DNA of 58,718 nucleotides from Pseudomonadota bacterium (GCA_019351955.1 JABBOE010000005.1:1-58718); one strand, 5' to 3'; positions 20,905 to 29,935 are shown, numbered from the stretch's first letter. Numbers and translations: made by a program. The notes: generated by a model not told the origin, from the sequence alone.

Positions 20905-22172
20905 ACACACGTTTGTCCACGGCGTCCGCAACGACCGACCGACCGGCGCTTGCCCAGCCGCGTCCAGACGCCGGCATGCCGCTTGCCGCGCGCACGGTCG
21001 TGGCCTTGTTGAAGCGCCTAGATCGGGGGCGCTTGGAAGTGCGCCTTCCCGATGGACGCGTCCTGCACTTCGGCTGCCACGACGCCGGCGCGCCGCCCGC
21101 CTGCATGCATGTGCATGATTGGTCCATGTTCGCCACCGTGCTGCGGCGAGGCGACATTGGCTTTGCCGAAGGTTTTTTCCGAGGCCAGTGGAGCACGTCG
21201 GATCTGCCCGGCCTACTCAAGCTGCTGCTGGCCAATCGCAGCGCAGTCGAGCGCGCGCTGCACGGCAGCGCTTGGGGCACCTTGCTTTCGCGCATTCGCC
21301 ATTTGTTCAACCGCAATTCGCGCAGCGGCAGCCGCCACAACATCCACACACATTACGACATCGGCAACGCCTTCTACGAGCTCTGGCTCGACCCCGGCAT
21401 GACGTATTCCAGCGCGCTGTTCAGCGCGCCCGGGCAAAACCTGCAAGCCGCGCAAGACGCCAAGCTCGAACGCGTGCTGCGTCAACTCGACCTGCCACCA
21501 GGCAGCCGTGTGCTGGAAATCGGCTGCGGCTGGGGCAGCTTTGCCGAGGCCGCCGCGCGCAGAGGGCTGCGTGTAGACGGGCTCACACTATCGACTGAGC
21601 AGCTCGGCTATGCGCAGCGCCGCTTGCAGGCCGCCGGCCTGGCCGAGCAGGCGCGACTGGAGTTGCGCGACTACCGCGATGTGGGCGCCATCGCCCCGAC
21701 TGGTGGGTATGACGGCATTGCCTCCATCGAGATGTTCGAGGCCGTGGGCGAAACCTACTGGCCCATTTTTTTTAAGACTCTTGCCAGCCAGCTCAAACCC
21801 GGCGGCCGCGCCTGCATCCAGACCATCACCATTTCCGAAGCGATTTTTCCGCAGTACCGCCGCGGCACGGACTTCATTCAGCAATATATCTTCCCTGGCG
21901 GCATGTTGCCCAGCCAAGCCGCCTTTGCCGAGCAGGCCAGGCGGTTCGGTCTTGAAATCGTCGACAGCCAGGCTTTTGGGCAGGACTACGCCACCACCCT
22001 GGCGCTATGGCGCGAGCGCTATCTGGCGCAGCTCGACGCGGTCCACGGCCAAGGTTTCGACAAACGCTTCATCTTGCTGTGGGAGTTCTACCTGGCCTAC
22101 TGTGAAGTTGGTTTCGCGCAGCAAACCATTGACGTGGTGCAGTTCACGCTGCGGCATATCCGCAGCGCTTAA
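20901..22172 (+). CDS. CFA-synthase-like lipid methyltransferase, noncanonical active site
   Basis: A 423-residue SAM-dependent enzyme of the cyclopropane-fatty-acyl-phospholipid synthase family. The SAM motif LEIGCGWGSF is at 205-214. E. coli Cfa holds bicarbonate with Cys139, Glu239, His266, Ile268 and Tyr317. By eye, Glu280, Ile309 and Tyr363 are kept, but the Cys is Ser171 (TYSSALF) and the His is Gln307 (CIQTIT). This pattern suggests a divergent methyltransferase rather than a true cyclopropane synthase. Methylated furan fatty-acid synthesis in Rhodobacter also uses a CFA-like methyltransferase. It overlaps DUF1365 by 4 bp. Confidence 0.9.
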   Translation: MNTRLSTASATTDRPALAQPRPDAGMPLAARTVVALLKRLDRGRLEVRLPDGRVLHFGCHDAGAPPACMHVHDWSMFATVLRRGDIGFAEGFFRGQWSTSDLPGLLKLLLANRSAVERALHGSAWGTLLSRIRHLFNRNSRSGSRHNIHTHYDIGNAFYELWLDPGMTYSSALFSAPGQNLQAAQDAKLERVLRQLDLPPGSRVLEIGCGWGSFAEAAARRGLRVDGLTLSTEQLGYAQRRLQAAGLAEQARLELRDYRDVGAIAPTGGYDGIASIEMFEAVGETYWPIFFKTLASQLKPGGRACIQTITISEAIFPQYRRGTDFIQQYIFPGGMLPSQAAFAEQARRFGLEIVDSQAFGQDYATTLALWRERYLAQLDAVHGQGFDKRFILLWEFYLAYCEVGFAQQTIDVVQFTLRHIRSA

Positions 22173-22221
22173 ACGGGCGCACCAAACCCACGCCCCATCC
22201 GACATCAACACCAACCCTGCC

Positions 22222-22839
22222 ATGCTGCATTCAGGCCACGCGCCTTACGCCACCTACTCCCGACGCGGCTTCTGGCGTGGCGCGGTCGCGATGGCCTGGG
22301 TGGCGGGAGGTGCGCCTGGCTTGGCGCATGCAGCGGCGGAAGCAGGAGCATCGCCCGAACTTGTTGCCAGCACCATTGCCCACGTGCGCCTGGCCGGCAG
22401 CGGCGTGTTTCGCTGGTGGGGCTTTACGGTCTACACTGCGGCACTCTGGGTCGGCCCACAGGGTCTTGACACTGCGCGCCTGACCGCGGCGCCATTCGCG
22501 CTGGAGCTACGTTATGCGCGCGATCTGAAAGGCGCGGCCATTGCCGACAAATCGATCGAAGAGATCCGCAAGCTGGGCTTGGGCAGCGCTGCGCAGCAGG
22601 ACAGCTGGTTGGCGCAGATGCGCGCCATTTTCCCCAATGTGAGCGATGGCGATGTGCTGTGTGGTCTGTTCGAACCGAAGGCCGCAGGCGGCGCGCGCAC
22701 GGTGTTTCTGTTCAACGGCAAAACAGTTGGTACGGTGCCAGGCGACGGCTTTGCGCTGGGGTTTTTTTCCATCTGGCTTTCGGCTAAAACCGTCGCGCCC
22801 GATTTGCGCACAGCGCTGCTGGCCCAGGCGGCGCCATGA
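22222..22839 (+). CDS. Chalcone-isomerase-like protein with Tat-type signal
   Basis: A 205-residue protein with a twin-arginine-like signal (SRRGFWRGAVAMAWVAGGAP, residues 13-32; cleavage near AHAAA) followed by a chalcone isomerase-like domain: AGSGVFRWWGFTVYTAALWV, ALELRYARDLKG and GFFSIWL. Bacterial members of this fold have no proven flavonoid role and may bind fatty acids. A Tat signal would export a folded, possibly ligand-bound protein. It follows the methyltransferase by 49 bp and overlaps the transporter start by 4 bp (ATGA). Confidence 0.83.
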   Translation: MLHSGHAPYATYSRRGFWRGAVAMAWVAGGAPGLAHAAAEAGASPELVASTIAHVRLAGSGVFRWWGFTVYTAALWVGPQGLDTARLTAAPFALELRYARDLKGAAIADKSIEEIRKLGLGSAAQQDSWLAQMRAIFPNVSDGDVLCGLFEPKAAGGARTVFLFNGKTVGTVPGDGFALGFFSIWLSAKTVAPDLRTALLAQAAP

Positions 22840-24227
22840 ACCCTGCATCGGCGCTCCAAGCACAGGCCTTGGCTGCATCACCCTCCGCTCCAGCGGTTCT
22901 GGTGGACGCTCCACCGAGCCCGGCTCCCGTCCCCTACACCGCCAGCGAGCTCGCGCGCTATGGCGCACCGCAGTTTGCGCTGAGCTTCGTCGCGCTGCCG
23001 CTGTACGTTTTTCTGCCCGAACATTTCGCGGCGCGCTACGCCGTTCCGCTCGGTTTCCTCGGCGCCATGCTGTTGCTGGCGCGGCTGGCCGATGCCGTGC
23101 TCGATCCCATCATCGGCAGGCTTGCGGATCACATGATGGGCGCAGGTCACGGCTGGCGTTTCATGGCTTCCAGCGGTGTGGTGTTGGTGTTCGGCTTCGC
23201 TTTGCTGCTGAGCTTTCCCGCTGTCGTGCCTTACGCGCCACAGCCTGGCACTTTCGCCGCCGTTATGGGCCTGGCTTTGCTGCTGACCTATGCCGGCTAC
23301 AGCGCCTTGGGGGTGACGCATCAAGCGTGGGGCTCAACCTTGGGGCATGACGAAGCCGAACGCGCCCGCACTTTCGCCTGGCGCGAATCCCTGGGACTGG
23401 CCGGCGTTCTGGTGGCCGCAACCGTGACACAACTCGGGGGCGCCGCTGGCTTCACCTTGGTGTTCACCATCAGTCTGGTGCTCGGGCTGTGGCTGGTGAA
23501 GTCCGCGCCCATGCCGCGCGACGTCCTCGATCAGCACACGCTACACGGGCTGCGCGCGGCGCTGGAGCCATTGCACCATGTTGCCTTCCGCCGCCTGCTG
23601 CTGGTGTATCTGGCCAGTGGCGTGGCCGCCTCGGTGCCGGCCACGCTGGTCTTGTTTTTCATCCGCGACCGCATCGACGCGGCGGATCTCTCCGGGCTCT
23701 ATTTATTCATCTACTTCGCCTTCGCCGCCGCCTGCGTGCCACTCTGGTTGCGCGCGGTGCGGCGTTACGGTGCGGCAGCGAGTTGGCTGCTGGGCATGGC
23801 GCTGACCGTGACCGTTTTTCTTTGGGCGGCCCTGCTGCGCCCCGGTGACCGCTGGGCCTATGCCGCCGTGTGCGCCGCCTCCGGGCTGGCGCTTGGGTCC
23901 GACTTGGTGCTGCCACCGGCACTGCTTGCTGGGTTGATCCGCAGCCTGGGCCACGGTGGCCGGCTGGAGGGCGCTTACTTTGGCATCTGGGGCATGGCGA
24001 CGAAGCTGACGCTGGCGCTGGCTGCAGGCATCGCCCTGCCACTGCTGGCCAATCTGGGCTATACCCCGGGCACCCCTGCAACAGGCACCCTGCCACCACT
24101 GGTGATCGCATATTGCCTGTTGCCTTGCGGACTCAAGTTGCTGTCAGGCGCCCTGCTTTGGTTCGGCTGGATGCGGCTAGCGCGCAATCCCGATTTTTCT
24201 CAACAACAACCGAGAATCTTGCCATGA
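22836..24227 (+). CDS. MFS transporter, GPH cation symporter type
   Basis: An inner-membrane carrier of 463 residues with about 12 hydrophobic helices. The segment LARLADAVLDPIIGRLADHM is the MelB-type (GPH family) signature between helices 2 and 3. The first 35 residues are a Pro/Ala-rich cytoplasmic extension. It is translationally coupled to both neighbours: ATGA overlap with the chalcone-isomerase-like gene before it and with the DUF3833 gene after it. Such carriers recur in light or singlet-oxygen clusters. The substrate cannot be read from sequence; a lipid-derived or glycosidic compound is possible. Confidence 0.87.
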   Translation: MNPASALQAQALAASPSAPAVLVDAPPSPAPVPYTASELARYGAPQFALSFVALPLYVFLPEHFAARYAVPLGFLGAMLLLARLADAVLDPIIGRLADHMMGAGHGWRFMASSGVVLVFGFALLLSFPAVVPYAPQPGTFAAVMGLALLLTYAGYSALGVTHQAWGSTLGHDEAERARTFAWRESLGLAGVLVAATVTQLGGAAGFTLVFTISLVLGLWLVKSAPMPRDVLDQHTLHGLRAALEPLHHVAFRRLLLVYLASGVAASVPATLVLFFIRDRIDAADLSGLYLFIYFAFAAACVPLWLRAVRRYGAAASWLLGMALTVTVFLWAALLRPGDRWAYAAVCAASGLALGSDLVLPPALLAGLIRSLGHGGRLEGAYFGIWGMATKLTLALAAGIALPLLANLGYTPGTPATGTLPPLVIAYCLLPCGLKLLSGALLWFGWMRLARNPDFSQQQPRILP

Positions 24228-24781
24228 ACGCATTCTGGATGCATCTGAGACTGGGCGGCATCGCCCTGTTGTTTGCCGGACTGCTGGGCGGTTGCGCCAG
24301 CGTCACGCCGATGGACTATCGCGGTGAAAAGCCGACGCTGGAGCTGGAGAGCTATTTCAACGGGCCGTTGACCGCCGACGGGGTGGTGTTCAACCGCTCG
24401 GGCAAGGTGATCAAGCGATTCCATGTCGACGTCACCGGCACCTGGAAGGGGAGCGACGGCACCCTGGTCGAACACTTCGTCTACGGCGACGGCACCAAGC
24501 AGGAACGCATCTGGAAGCTCACGCGCCTGCCCGGCAAAGACGGCGAGCGGCGCTATGAGGGGACCGCCGGCGACGTCGTTGGCACCGCCCATGGCTACGC
24601 CGAGGGCAATGCCTTTAACTGGCACTACACCTTGGCGCTGCCGGTGGATGGCATGGTCTACAACGTGCAGATGGACGACTGGATGTACCAGATGAGCGGC
24701 CACGTCCTGCTCAACCACACGGTGATGACCAAGTTCGGTTTCCGCGTGGCCAGCATCTTCATCGCCTTCCACAAGCCCTGA
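24224..24781 (+). CDS. DUF3833 lipoprotein
   Basis: A 185-residue lipoprotein: signal with lipobox LLGGC near residue 24, then a DUF3833 domain (ESYFNGPLTADGVVFNRSGK, YEGTAGDVVGTAHGYAEGNA, DDWMYQM). The fold is probably a lipocalin-like beta barrel, which would suit a periplasmic lipid-binding role, but this is inferred. Its ATG overlaps the transporter stop. DUF3833 genes are commonly linked to CFA-like and DUF1365 genes. Confidence 0.87.
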   Translation: MNAFWMHLRLGGIALLFAGLLGGCASVTPMDYRGEKPTLELESYFNGPLTADGVVFNRSGKVIKRFHVDVTGTWKGSDGTLVEHFVYGDGTKQERIWKLTRLPGKDGERRYEGTAGDVVGTAHGYAEGNAFNWHYTLALPVDGMVYNVQMDDWMYQMSGHVLLNHTVMTKFGFRVASIFIAFHKP

Positions 24782-24815
24782 TGCGCGTCGTCCAAGCCAC
24801 CATCATTTTCGCTCC

Positions 24816-25577
24816 ATGGCGCTGAATCCTCCCATCACCGACTGGCCCGCGCAGCGGGTTTGGATCGTCGGCGCCTCCAGCGGCATTGGCGCCGCACTTG
24901 CCCATGACTTGCTCGCGCGCGGTACGCGTGTGGCCGTATCGGCACGCAGCGCGGACAAGCTCGCGGCCATCACCGGCACCCTGGCGCTGCCGCTGGACGT
25001 GCGCGACGCCGCCGCGTTGCACAGCGCGATGCAGCAGATACAAGCGGAGTTTGGCGGGCTGGACTTGCTGGTGTATTGCGCCGGCACCTACGCGCCGCAG
25101 CGCGCTACGGCCTTCGATCTGGCCTCGGCGCTGGCGCACGACGACATCAACTACCGTGGCGCCTTGCACACGCTGGCAGCAGTGCTACCGGTGCTGCAGG
25201 CGCAAGGCAGCGGCCATGTTGCGCTGGTCAGCAGCGTGGCTGGCTGGCGCGGTTTGCCGCAGGCACTGGCCTACGGGCCCACCAAGGCCGCACTCATCAA
25301 TCTCGCCGAGGTGCTGCACACCGATTTGCGCGAGGCCGGCATTGCCGTGAGTGTCGTCAACCCCGGCTTCGTCGATACCCCGCTCACGGCGCAAAACAGC
25401 TTCGCCATGCCTGGGCTGCTGACATCGCCGCAAGCGGCTTCGGCCATCGTGCGCGGTCTGGAGCGGGGGCGCTTCGACATTCACTTTCCCAAGCGTTTCA
25501 CCCTCTGGCTGCGCTTGTTGCGTCTCTTGCCCGACCGGCTGTATTTCGCACTTGTTAGCCGCTTCACCGGACTGTGA
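24816..25577 (+). CDS. Short-chain dehydrogenase/reductase
   Basis: A 253-residue NAD(P)-dependent oxidoreductase. The cofactor loop GASSGIG is at 19-25; an Arg in SARS after the second strand suggests NADP. The catalytic set is Ser140, Tyr153 and Lys157 (YGPTK). The C-terminal 30 residues are hydrophobic and basic (LWLRLLRLLPDRLYF), which suggests membrane association, in keeping with a lipid substrate. It starts 34 bp after the DUF3833 gene and is followed 4 bp later by the SnoaL-like gene. Confidence 0.91.
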   Translation: MALNPPITDWPAQRVWIVGASSGIGAALAHDLLARGTRVAVSARSADKLAAITGTLALPLDVRDAAALHSAMQQIQAEFGGLDLLVYCAGTYAPQRATAFDLASALAHDDINYRGALHTLAAVLPVLQAQGSGHVALVSSVAGWRGLPQALAYGPTKAALINLAEVLHTDLREAGIAVSVVNPGFVDTPLTAQNSFAMPGLLTSPQAASAIVRGLERGRFDIHFPKRFTLWLRLLRLLPDRLYFALVSRFTGL

Positions 25578-25581
25578 GTCG

Positions 25582-26040
25582 ATGCTCGCATCGCAGGGTT
25601 CTGCTTCCAGCAACGCCACGCCGCTAGCTCGCTTCCAGGCGTATTTCGAAAGCCTCACGCCACTGACACTCACCGAAATCGGCCAGATCTACGCGGCTGA
25701 CGCGCGCTTCAAAGACCCGTTCAACGCGGTGCAAGGGCTGGACGCAGTCCGGCGCATTTTTGCGCATATGTTCGCCACAACTGAGCAGCCGCGTTTCGTC
25801 GTGTTGCACGCGCTGGGCGATGCAACCCAGGGTTACGTCACCTGGGACTTTCACTTTCGCAGCAAGGGGCGCGGCGGGCGCAACTGGACGATTCACGGTG
25901 CGAGTCGCCTGGAATTCAACGTGCAGGGCCTGGTGGCGCTGCACCGCGATTACTGGGATGCCGCCGAAGAGCTTTACGAGCATCTACCCGTGCTGGGTAC
26001 GGTGCTGCGCGGTGTGAAGAAGCGGCTGCGGGTGGATTGA
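25582..26040 (+). CDS. NTF2/SnoaL-like protein
   Basis: A 152-residue protein with the cone-shaped NTF2 fold: FQAYFESLTP, IYAADARFKDPFNAVQG, VTWDFHF and ASRLEFN. Members bind or isomerise small hydrophobic ligands; no catalytic residue can be assigned here. It starts 4 bp after the short-chain dehydrogenase and appears to be the last gene of the light-linked run. It converges on corA. Confidence 0.85.
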   Translation: MLASQGSASSNATPLARFQAYFESLTPLTLTEIGQIYAADARFKDPFNAVQGLDAVRRIFAHMFATTEQPRFVVLHALGDATQGYVTWDFHFRSKGRGGRNWTIHGASRLEFNVQGLVALHRDYWDAAEELYEHLPVLGTVLRGVKKRLRVD

Positions 26041-26097
26041 CGCATCCAATCGGCGCAACCCGAGCACTCAACGCACGGCCATTGCTTGTGCCGAGGC

Positions 26098-27060
26098 CTA
26101 CTTCAACCAACCCTTGCGCCGAAAAATATAAAAAGGCAGGGCCACGGAAGCCAGCATGAGCAGGAGCGCGAAGGGGTAGCCCAGCCGCCAGTCAAGCTCG
26201 GGCATGGTTTTGAAATTCATGCCGTAGATGCTAGCGATGAGGGTGGGCGGCAGCAGGGCGACAGAGGCCACCGAGAACAACTTGATGATCTTGTTCTGAT
26301 TGATGTTGATGAAGCCCACCGTTGCACTCATCAGGAAGTTGATCTTGTCGAAAAGAAAGGCTGTGTGGCCATCAAGCGAGTCAATGTCGCGCGTGATCTG
26401 GCTGGCTTCACGGATCTGCTCCGCGCTCAGGCGCCGCGATCGCGCGAGAAAGCTCACGGCGCGGCGCGTATCCATGACGTTGCGGCGGATACGGCCGTTG
26501 AGGTCCTCCTGCACCGCGATGCCGGCCAGCGCTTCGGCTGCATTGGCATCGGTCGCACCCGGGTGCACGATCGTCTGGCTGATATTTTCCAGCGCCAGGT
26601 AGACCCCCTCGAGGGCGTCGGCCGAATATTCCGCATCGGTCATCAACAAGGCGAGCAGGGCGTCCAGCCCGTCCTCCACCAGGCCGGGCATCCGGCGCGC
26701 TCGCAGGCGTAGCAGCCGAAAGACAGCCGAATCGGCCCGGTGCACCGAAATCAGCCGCTTGCCATGCAAAATGAACGCGACCCGCATGGTCTGCGCGCCT
26801 GCGTCGTCCATCACCAGAAAGTCCGTGCGCAAGTGCAGGCCGCCGTCCTCCTCCTCGTAAAACCGGGCCGACTCCTCCAGATCCTCGCCCAGCGCGTCGG
26901 CAGGCACGGTCACGCCCAAACGCTCCTCGACCCAAGCCAGTTCCCAACTTTCGGGCTCATCCAAGTCGACCCACACGGGATCAAGCTCCGCCAGGCTATT
27001 GGCGTTGTCGATTTCATGCTGGACCAGACGGCCACCTTGCAGATTGAAAACGTTGAGCAT
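26098..27060 (-). CDS. corA: CorA-family magnesium/cobalt transporter
   Basis: A pentameric inner-membrane channel for Mg2+ and Co2+. It has 320 residues: a large acidic cytoplasmic domain, a long stalk helix, and two C-terminal transmembrane helices with the selectivity signature YGMNFKTMPEL between them. The start MLNVFNLQGG at 27060 matches the family; MLV at 27072 is 4 codons longer and neither has a strong ribosome site. Cobalt uptake could support the cobalamin used by the nearby LitR-like sensor, but CorA is widespread and this link is only inference. Confidence 0.93.
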   Translation of the reverse strand: MLNVFNLQGGRLVQHEIDNANSLAELDPVWVDLDEPESWELAWVEERLGVTVPADALGEDLEESARFYEEEDGGLHLRTDFLVMDDAGAQTMRVAFILHGKRLISVHRADSAVFRLLRLRARRMPGLVEDGLDALLALLMTDAEYSADALEGVYLALENISQTIVHPGATDANAAEALAGIAVQEDLNGRIRRNVMDTRRAVSFLARSRRLSAEQIREASQITRDIDSLDGHTAFLFDKINFLMSATVGFININQNKIIKLFSVASVALLPPTLIASIYGMNFKTMPELDWRLGYPFALLLMLASVALPFYIFRRKGWLK

Positions 27061-27916
27061 GATGACAAGCATATTGCAGCGGCGGGTCAACCGGTAGCTG
27101 GCACCCTCACTGGCGGGCAAATTTGGGCACGAATGATGCGCGCGGGCTTCGCCAAGGGTTCGGCGCTTTGCGCGCCGCGTTCCCACACCCCTGGCCCAAA
27201 GCCGGGCGTGGGGAAGGCCCGCGCGCTTGGCAGGCACGGCATCACCAACTTGTTGGAGTACAGGAACCTCGGGGCCTGCGTCACCATATTGGCTTGCGGG
27301 CGTGCACGGCGGCTTGGGCAACATTACCGCGCATCTCCCGGGCGACGCCGCGTCACGCCTCGTCGCGAGAGCAGTCACGATGCATCCAGTGCATGGTTCG
27401 GGATGGCTAACCGGGTAGACGAGCCCCCGGGACGTCATGAACCGTGGCCGGCGCGCAAACGCGGCCTTCACTTGCCTGCGTACTTACTGCCGCGCCGCTT
27501 TCGCTGCGTGCAAATGCCCGCGCGTCCGGTCCGATTGCGGGGCCGGCCATGGGAGGCTCGCTCACGACGCAGCCCCGCGTCGGGGCCGCATGCGTGCCAT
27601 GATTGCCTGCGCAAATCGCCTCGACGAACGCCATACAACCAGAATTAGACGTTTGACAAATTTGCAAAAGATAGCTGTAAGCAGATGAAATGGCCATGAT
27701 GGGCGATGAAAGACTTTTTTACGGACATTAACGGCTCATGCATGACAGGGCAGGGCAGCCCGATGATGCGCTGGCCTTGATTTTGGCCAACGGCGGGCGC
27801 ACACTGCAATCGCTATGGTTGCGTTGCCGCGAAACGCAAGAAAGTTGCAGGCGCCGCGTACCCTGGCCCGTGTTTTCCATCAACCATTTTGCTTAACCGT
27901 GTACCAGGAGGGATTT
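27061..27916. other. Long intergenic region between corA and hpf
   Basis: About 855 bp between divergent genes. The first 550 bp show no gene or strong signal. A promoter-like pair lies at 27653-27681. A 52-codon frame at 27738-27896 lacks a ribosome site and a recognisable domain. The region marks the right edge of the segment that separates rpoN from hpf-ptsN-hprK. Confidence 0.5.
27653..27681 (+). promoter_or_regulatory. Candidate sigma-70 promoter for hpf-ptsN-hprK
   Basis: A perfect TTGACA -35 (27653-27658), a 17-bp spacer and TGTAAG (27676-27681, 4 of 6 matches) lie in an A/T-rich patch about 235 bp before hpf. This would give hpf a leader of about 230 nt. Confidence 0.5.
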
Positions 27917-28255
27917 ATGAACCTGACCATCAGCGGCCACCATGTGGACGTCACCCCCGCCTTGCGCAGCTATGTCGAGTCCAAGCTGCACCGGGTGGCG
28001 CGCCATTTCGATCAGCTGATAAGTGTCAACGTGCTTCTCTCTGTGGAGAAACAAAAGGAAAAGGAGCGCCGCCAAAAGGCCGAATGCAATCTTCAATTAA
28101 AGGGCAAAAACATCTTTGCGGAATGCCAAGACCAGGACCTTTACGCCGCCATTGATGAACTGGTCGACAAGCTCGACCGCCAAGTCGTGGAGCACAAGAA
28201 TCGCACGCGCTCCCACCAAGCAGTGCCGAGCAAACATCTCGATCTTGCCTCTTGA
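27917..28255 (+). CDS. hpf: Ribosome hibernation-promoting factor
   Basis: A 112-residue S30AE/YfiA protein that binds the 30S decoding region and inactivates ribosomes in slow growth. Seen motifs are [20 protein letters not shown] and [19 protein letters not shown]. It is the short form, with no dimerisation domain. A strong AGGAGGGAT sits just before the ATG. In most Beta- and Gammaproteobacteria it directly follows rpoN; here rpoN is 14.7 kb away, while ptsN and hprK still follow hpf. Confidence 0.96.
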   Translation: MNLTISGHHVDVTPALRSYVESKLHRVARHFDQLISVNVLLSVEKQKEKERRQKAECNLQLKGKNIFAECQDQDLYAAIDELVDKLDRQVVEHKNRTRSHQAVPSKHLDLAS

Positions 28256-28407
28256 AACGGCGCATCGCTGCGTCCGATCGCGCAAAGCCGGCTGGGCGTA
28301 GCATGCCGTGACTCCTGGCGTTGGCGACGACGCAAGCGCAGCGAGGCTTGGCCCGTTGTCAGCGCAAGCCGATACACTCGCGAACTTTCCTCACCCCATA
28401 CCATGCC

Positions 28408-28878
28408 ATGAATCAATTGGCCCAGATTCTGCCGCTTGCGCATGTTCAGCTCAACGTGGAGGCCAGCAGTAAAAAACGCGCGTTCGAATTTGCGGGTCTG
28501 CTTTTTGAAAACCAGCTGGGGCTGGCGCGCGCCGTCGTCACCGACAACTTGTTTGCGCGCGAGCGACTTGGCTCCACCGGACTCGGTCAGGGCGTGGCCA
28601 TTCCGCACGGCCGCATCAAAGGTCTGAAGCACCCCAGCGCCGCCCTCGTGCGCCTGGCGACCCCGGTACCCTTCGAGGCGCCCGACAACCAGCCCGTGCA
28701 GCTGCTGGTGTTCCTGCTTGTTCCAGAGGCTGCATCGGGCAAGCACCTGGAAATCCTCTCAACCATCGCTGAGATGCTTTCGGACGATGGCTTTCGCCAG
28801 CGCTTGATGGATGCGCCCGACGCGCCACTCATGCACCGATTGGTACATGAGTGGGCCACCCTCCAACATGCGGCTTGA
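28408..28878 (+). CDS. ptsN: PTS-Ntr enzyme IIA
   Basis: A regulatory phosphotransferase protein, EIIA-Ntr, phosphorylated on His67 (GVAIPHGRI). It has 156 residues with the full PTS EIIA type-2 domain. It links nitrogen, carbon and potassium signals, not sugar uptake. The start MNQLAQILP at 28408 fits the family; an ATG 5 bp earlier runs into a stop. It lies between hpf and hprK, and its partner HPr is not in the window. Confidence 0.95.
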   Translation: MNQLAQILPLAHVQLNVEASSKKRAFEFAGLLFENQLGLARAVVTDNLFARERLGSTGLGQGVAIPHGRIKGLKHPSAALVRLATPVPFEAPDNQPVQLLVFLLVPEAASGKHLEILSTIAEMLSDDGFRQRLMDAPDAPLMHRLVHEWATLQHAA

Positions 28879-28914
28879 CGAGGTCAGGCCCCGCTCGAGA
28901 TCGCGCTCCACGCC

Positions 28915-29871
28915 TTGAAAGCCGCCACCCTCTCCGCTGACAGCCTATTCGAGGCTAACGCTGCCCTGCTCAAATGGAAGTGGCTGGCCGGCCAGAGTAA
29001 CCCTGAACGCCGTTTTGACGACGCCGCCGTGGAAGGCGCGAGCTCCGGCGCCGATCTCGTGGGCTACCTGAATTACATCCACCCGTACCGGGTGCAGATC
29101 CTCGGCTGGCGCGAGGTGCACTATCTCGTGCACGCCGAGGAAACCGACAGCAGTCGCCGCGTGCGCCGCGTGGTCGGATTGGAGCCGCCCGCGCTGGTCA
29201 TCGCAGACAACCAGGTCCCACCGGCAGCTCTCGTGAAAGCCGCGGACGATGCGGCCATTCCGCTGTTCATCACGGAGGAGCCTGCCGCCTTCGTCATCGA
29301 CGTGCTGCGCGCCTACCTGTCCAAGCTTTTTGCCAACCGCACCACGCTTCATGGTGTGTTCATGGACATCCTGGGCTTGGGCGTGCTCATCACCGGCGAG
29401 TCGGGTCTTGGCAAGAGCGAATTGGGGCTGGAACTCATCTCGCGCGGTCATGGCTTGGTCGCCGACGACTGCGTGGAGTTCATGCGCACTTCACAAATCA
29501 CCATTGAGGGGCATTGCCCCCCATTGCTTCAAAATCTGCTTGAAGTGCGCGGCATCGGCATTCTCGACATCAAAACCATCTTTGGGGAAACTGCGGTGCG
29601 CCGCAAACTGCGCCTGCGGTTGATCGTGCATCTGGTGCGACGCGACACCCAGGATCAGGACTTTGAACGCCTACCCACGGGGAATGTGCGACAGGACGTG
29701 CTCGGTGTCGCCATTCGCAAAGTACTCATTCCCGTGGAGGCTGGCCGCAATCTGGCCGTGCTTGTGGAGGCGGCTGTACGCAATACGATCCTGCAGTTGC
29801 GCGGCATTGATTCCTTCAAGGAATTCCAGGACCGACAGCGCCTAGCCATGCTTGAGGGCGGCGACGACTGA
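28915..29871 (+). CDS. hprK: HPr kinase/phosphorylase
   Basis: A bifunctional enzyme that phosphorylates and dephosphorylates a Ser of HPr. It has 318 residues. The P-loop GESGLGKS is at 161-168, with a conserved His146 ahead of it and the HprK signature [17 protein letters not shown] downstream. The start is a TTG (28915): no ATG or GTG precedes it in frame after ptsN, and [15 protein letters not shown] aligns with the normal N-terminus. It lies 36 bp after ptsN. Confidence 0.95.
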   Translation: MKAATLSADSLFEANAALLKWKWLAGQSNPERRFDDAAVEGASSGADLVGYLNYIHPYRVQILGWREVHYLVHAEETDSSRRVRRVVGLEPPALVIADNQVPPAALVKAADDAAIPLFITEEPAAFVIDVLRAYLSKLFANRTTLHGVFMDILGLGVLITGESGLGKSELGLELISRGHGLVADDCVEFMRTSQITIEGHCPPLLQNLLEVRGIGILDIKTIFGETAVRRKLRLRLIVHLVRRDTQDQDFERLPTGNVRQDVLGVAIRKVLIPVEAGRNLAVLVEAAVRNTILQLRGIDSFKEFQDRQRLAMLEGGDD

Positions 29872-29935
29872 AGCACCAGTCCGCGACCGGTGCACTCAGG
29901 CCAACGTTGGAGGGCCTTCCTTGCCCTTCCTTGTC

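Noticed and set aside
27738-27896. 52-codon frame upstream of hpf
   Set aside because: No ribosome site, no known domain; probably part of the hpf leader.
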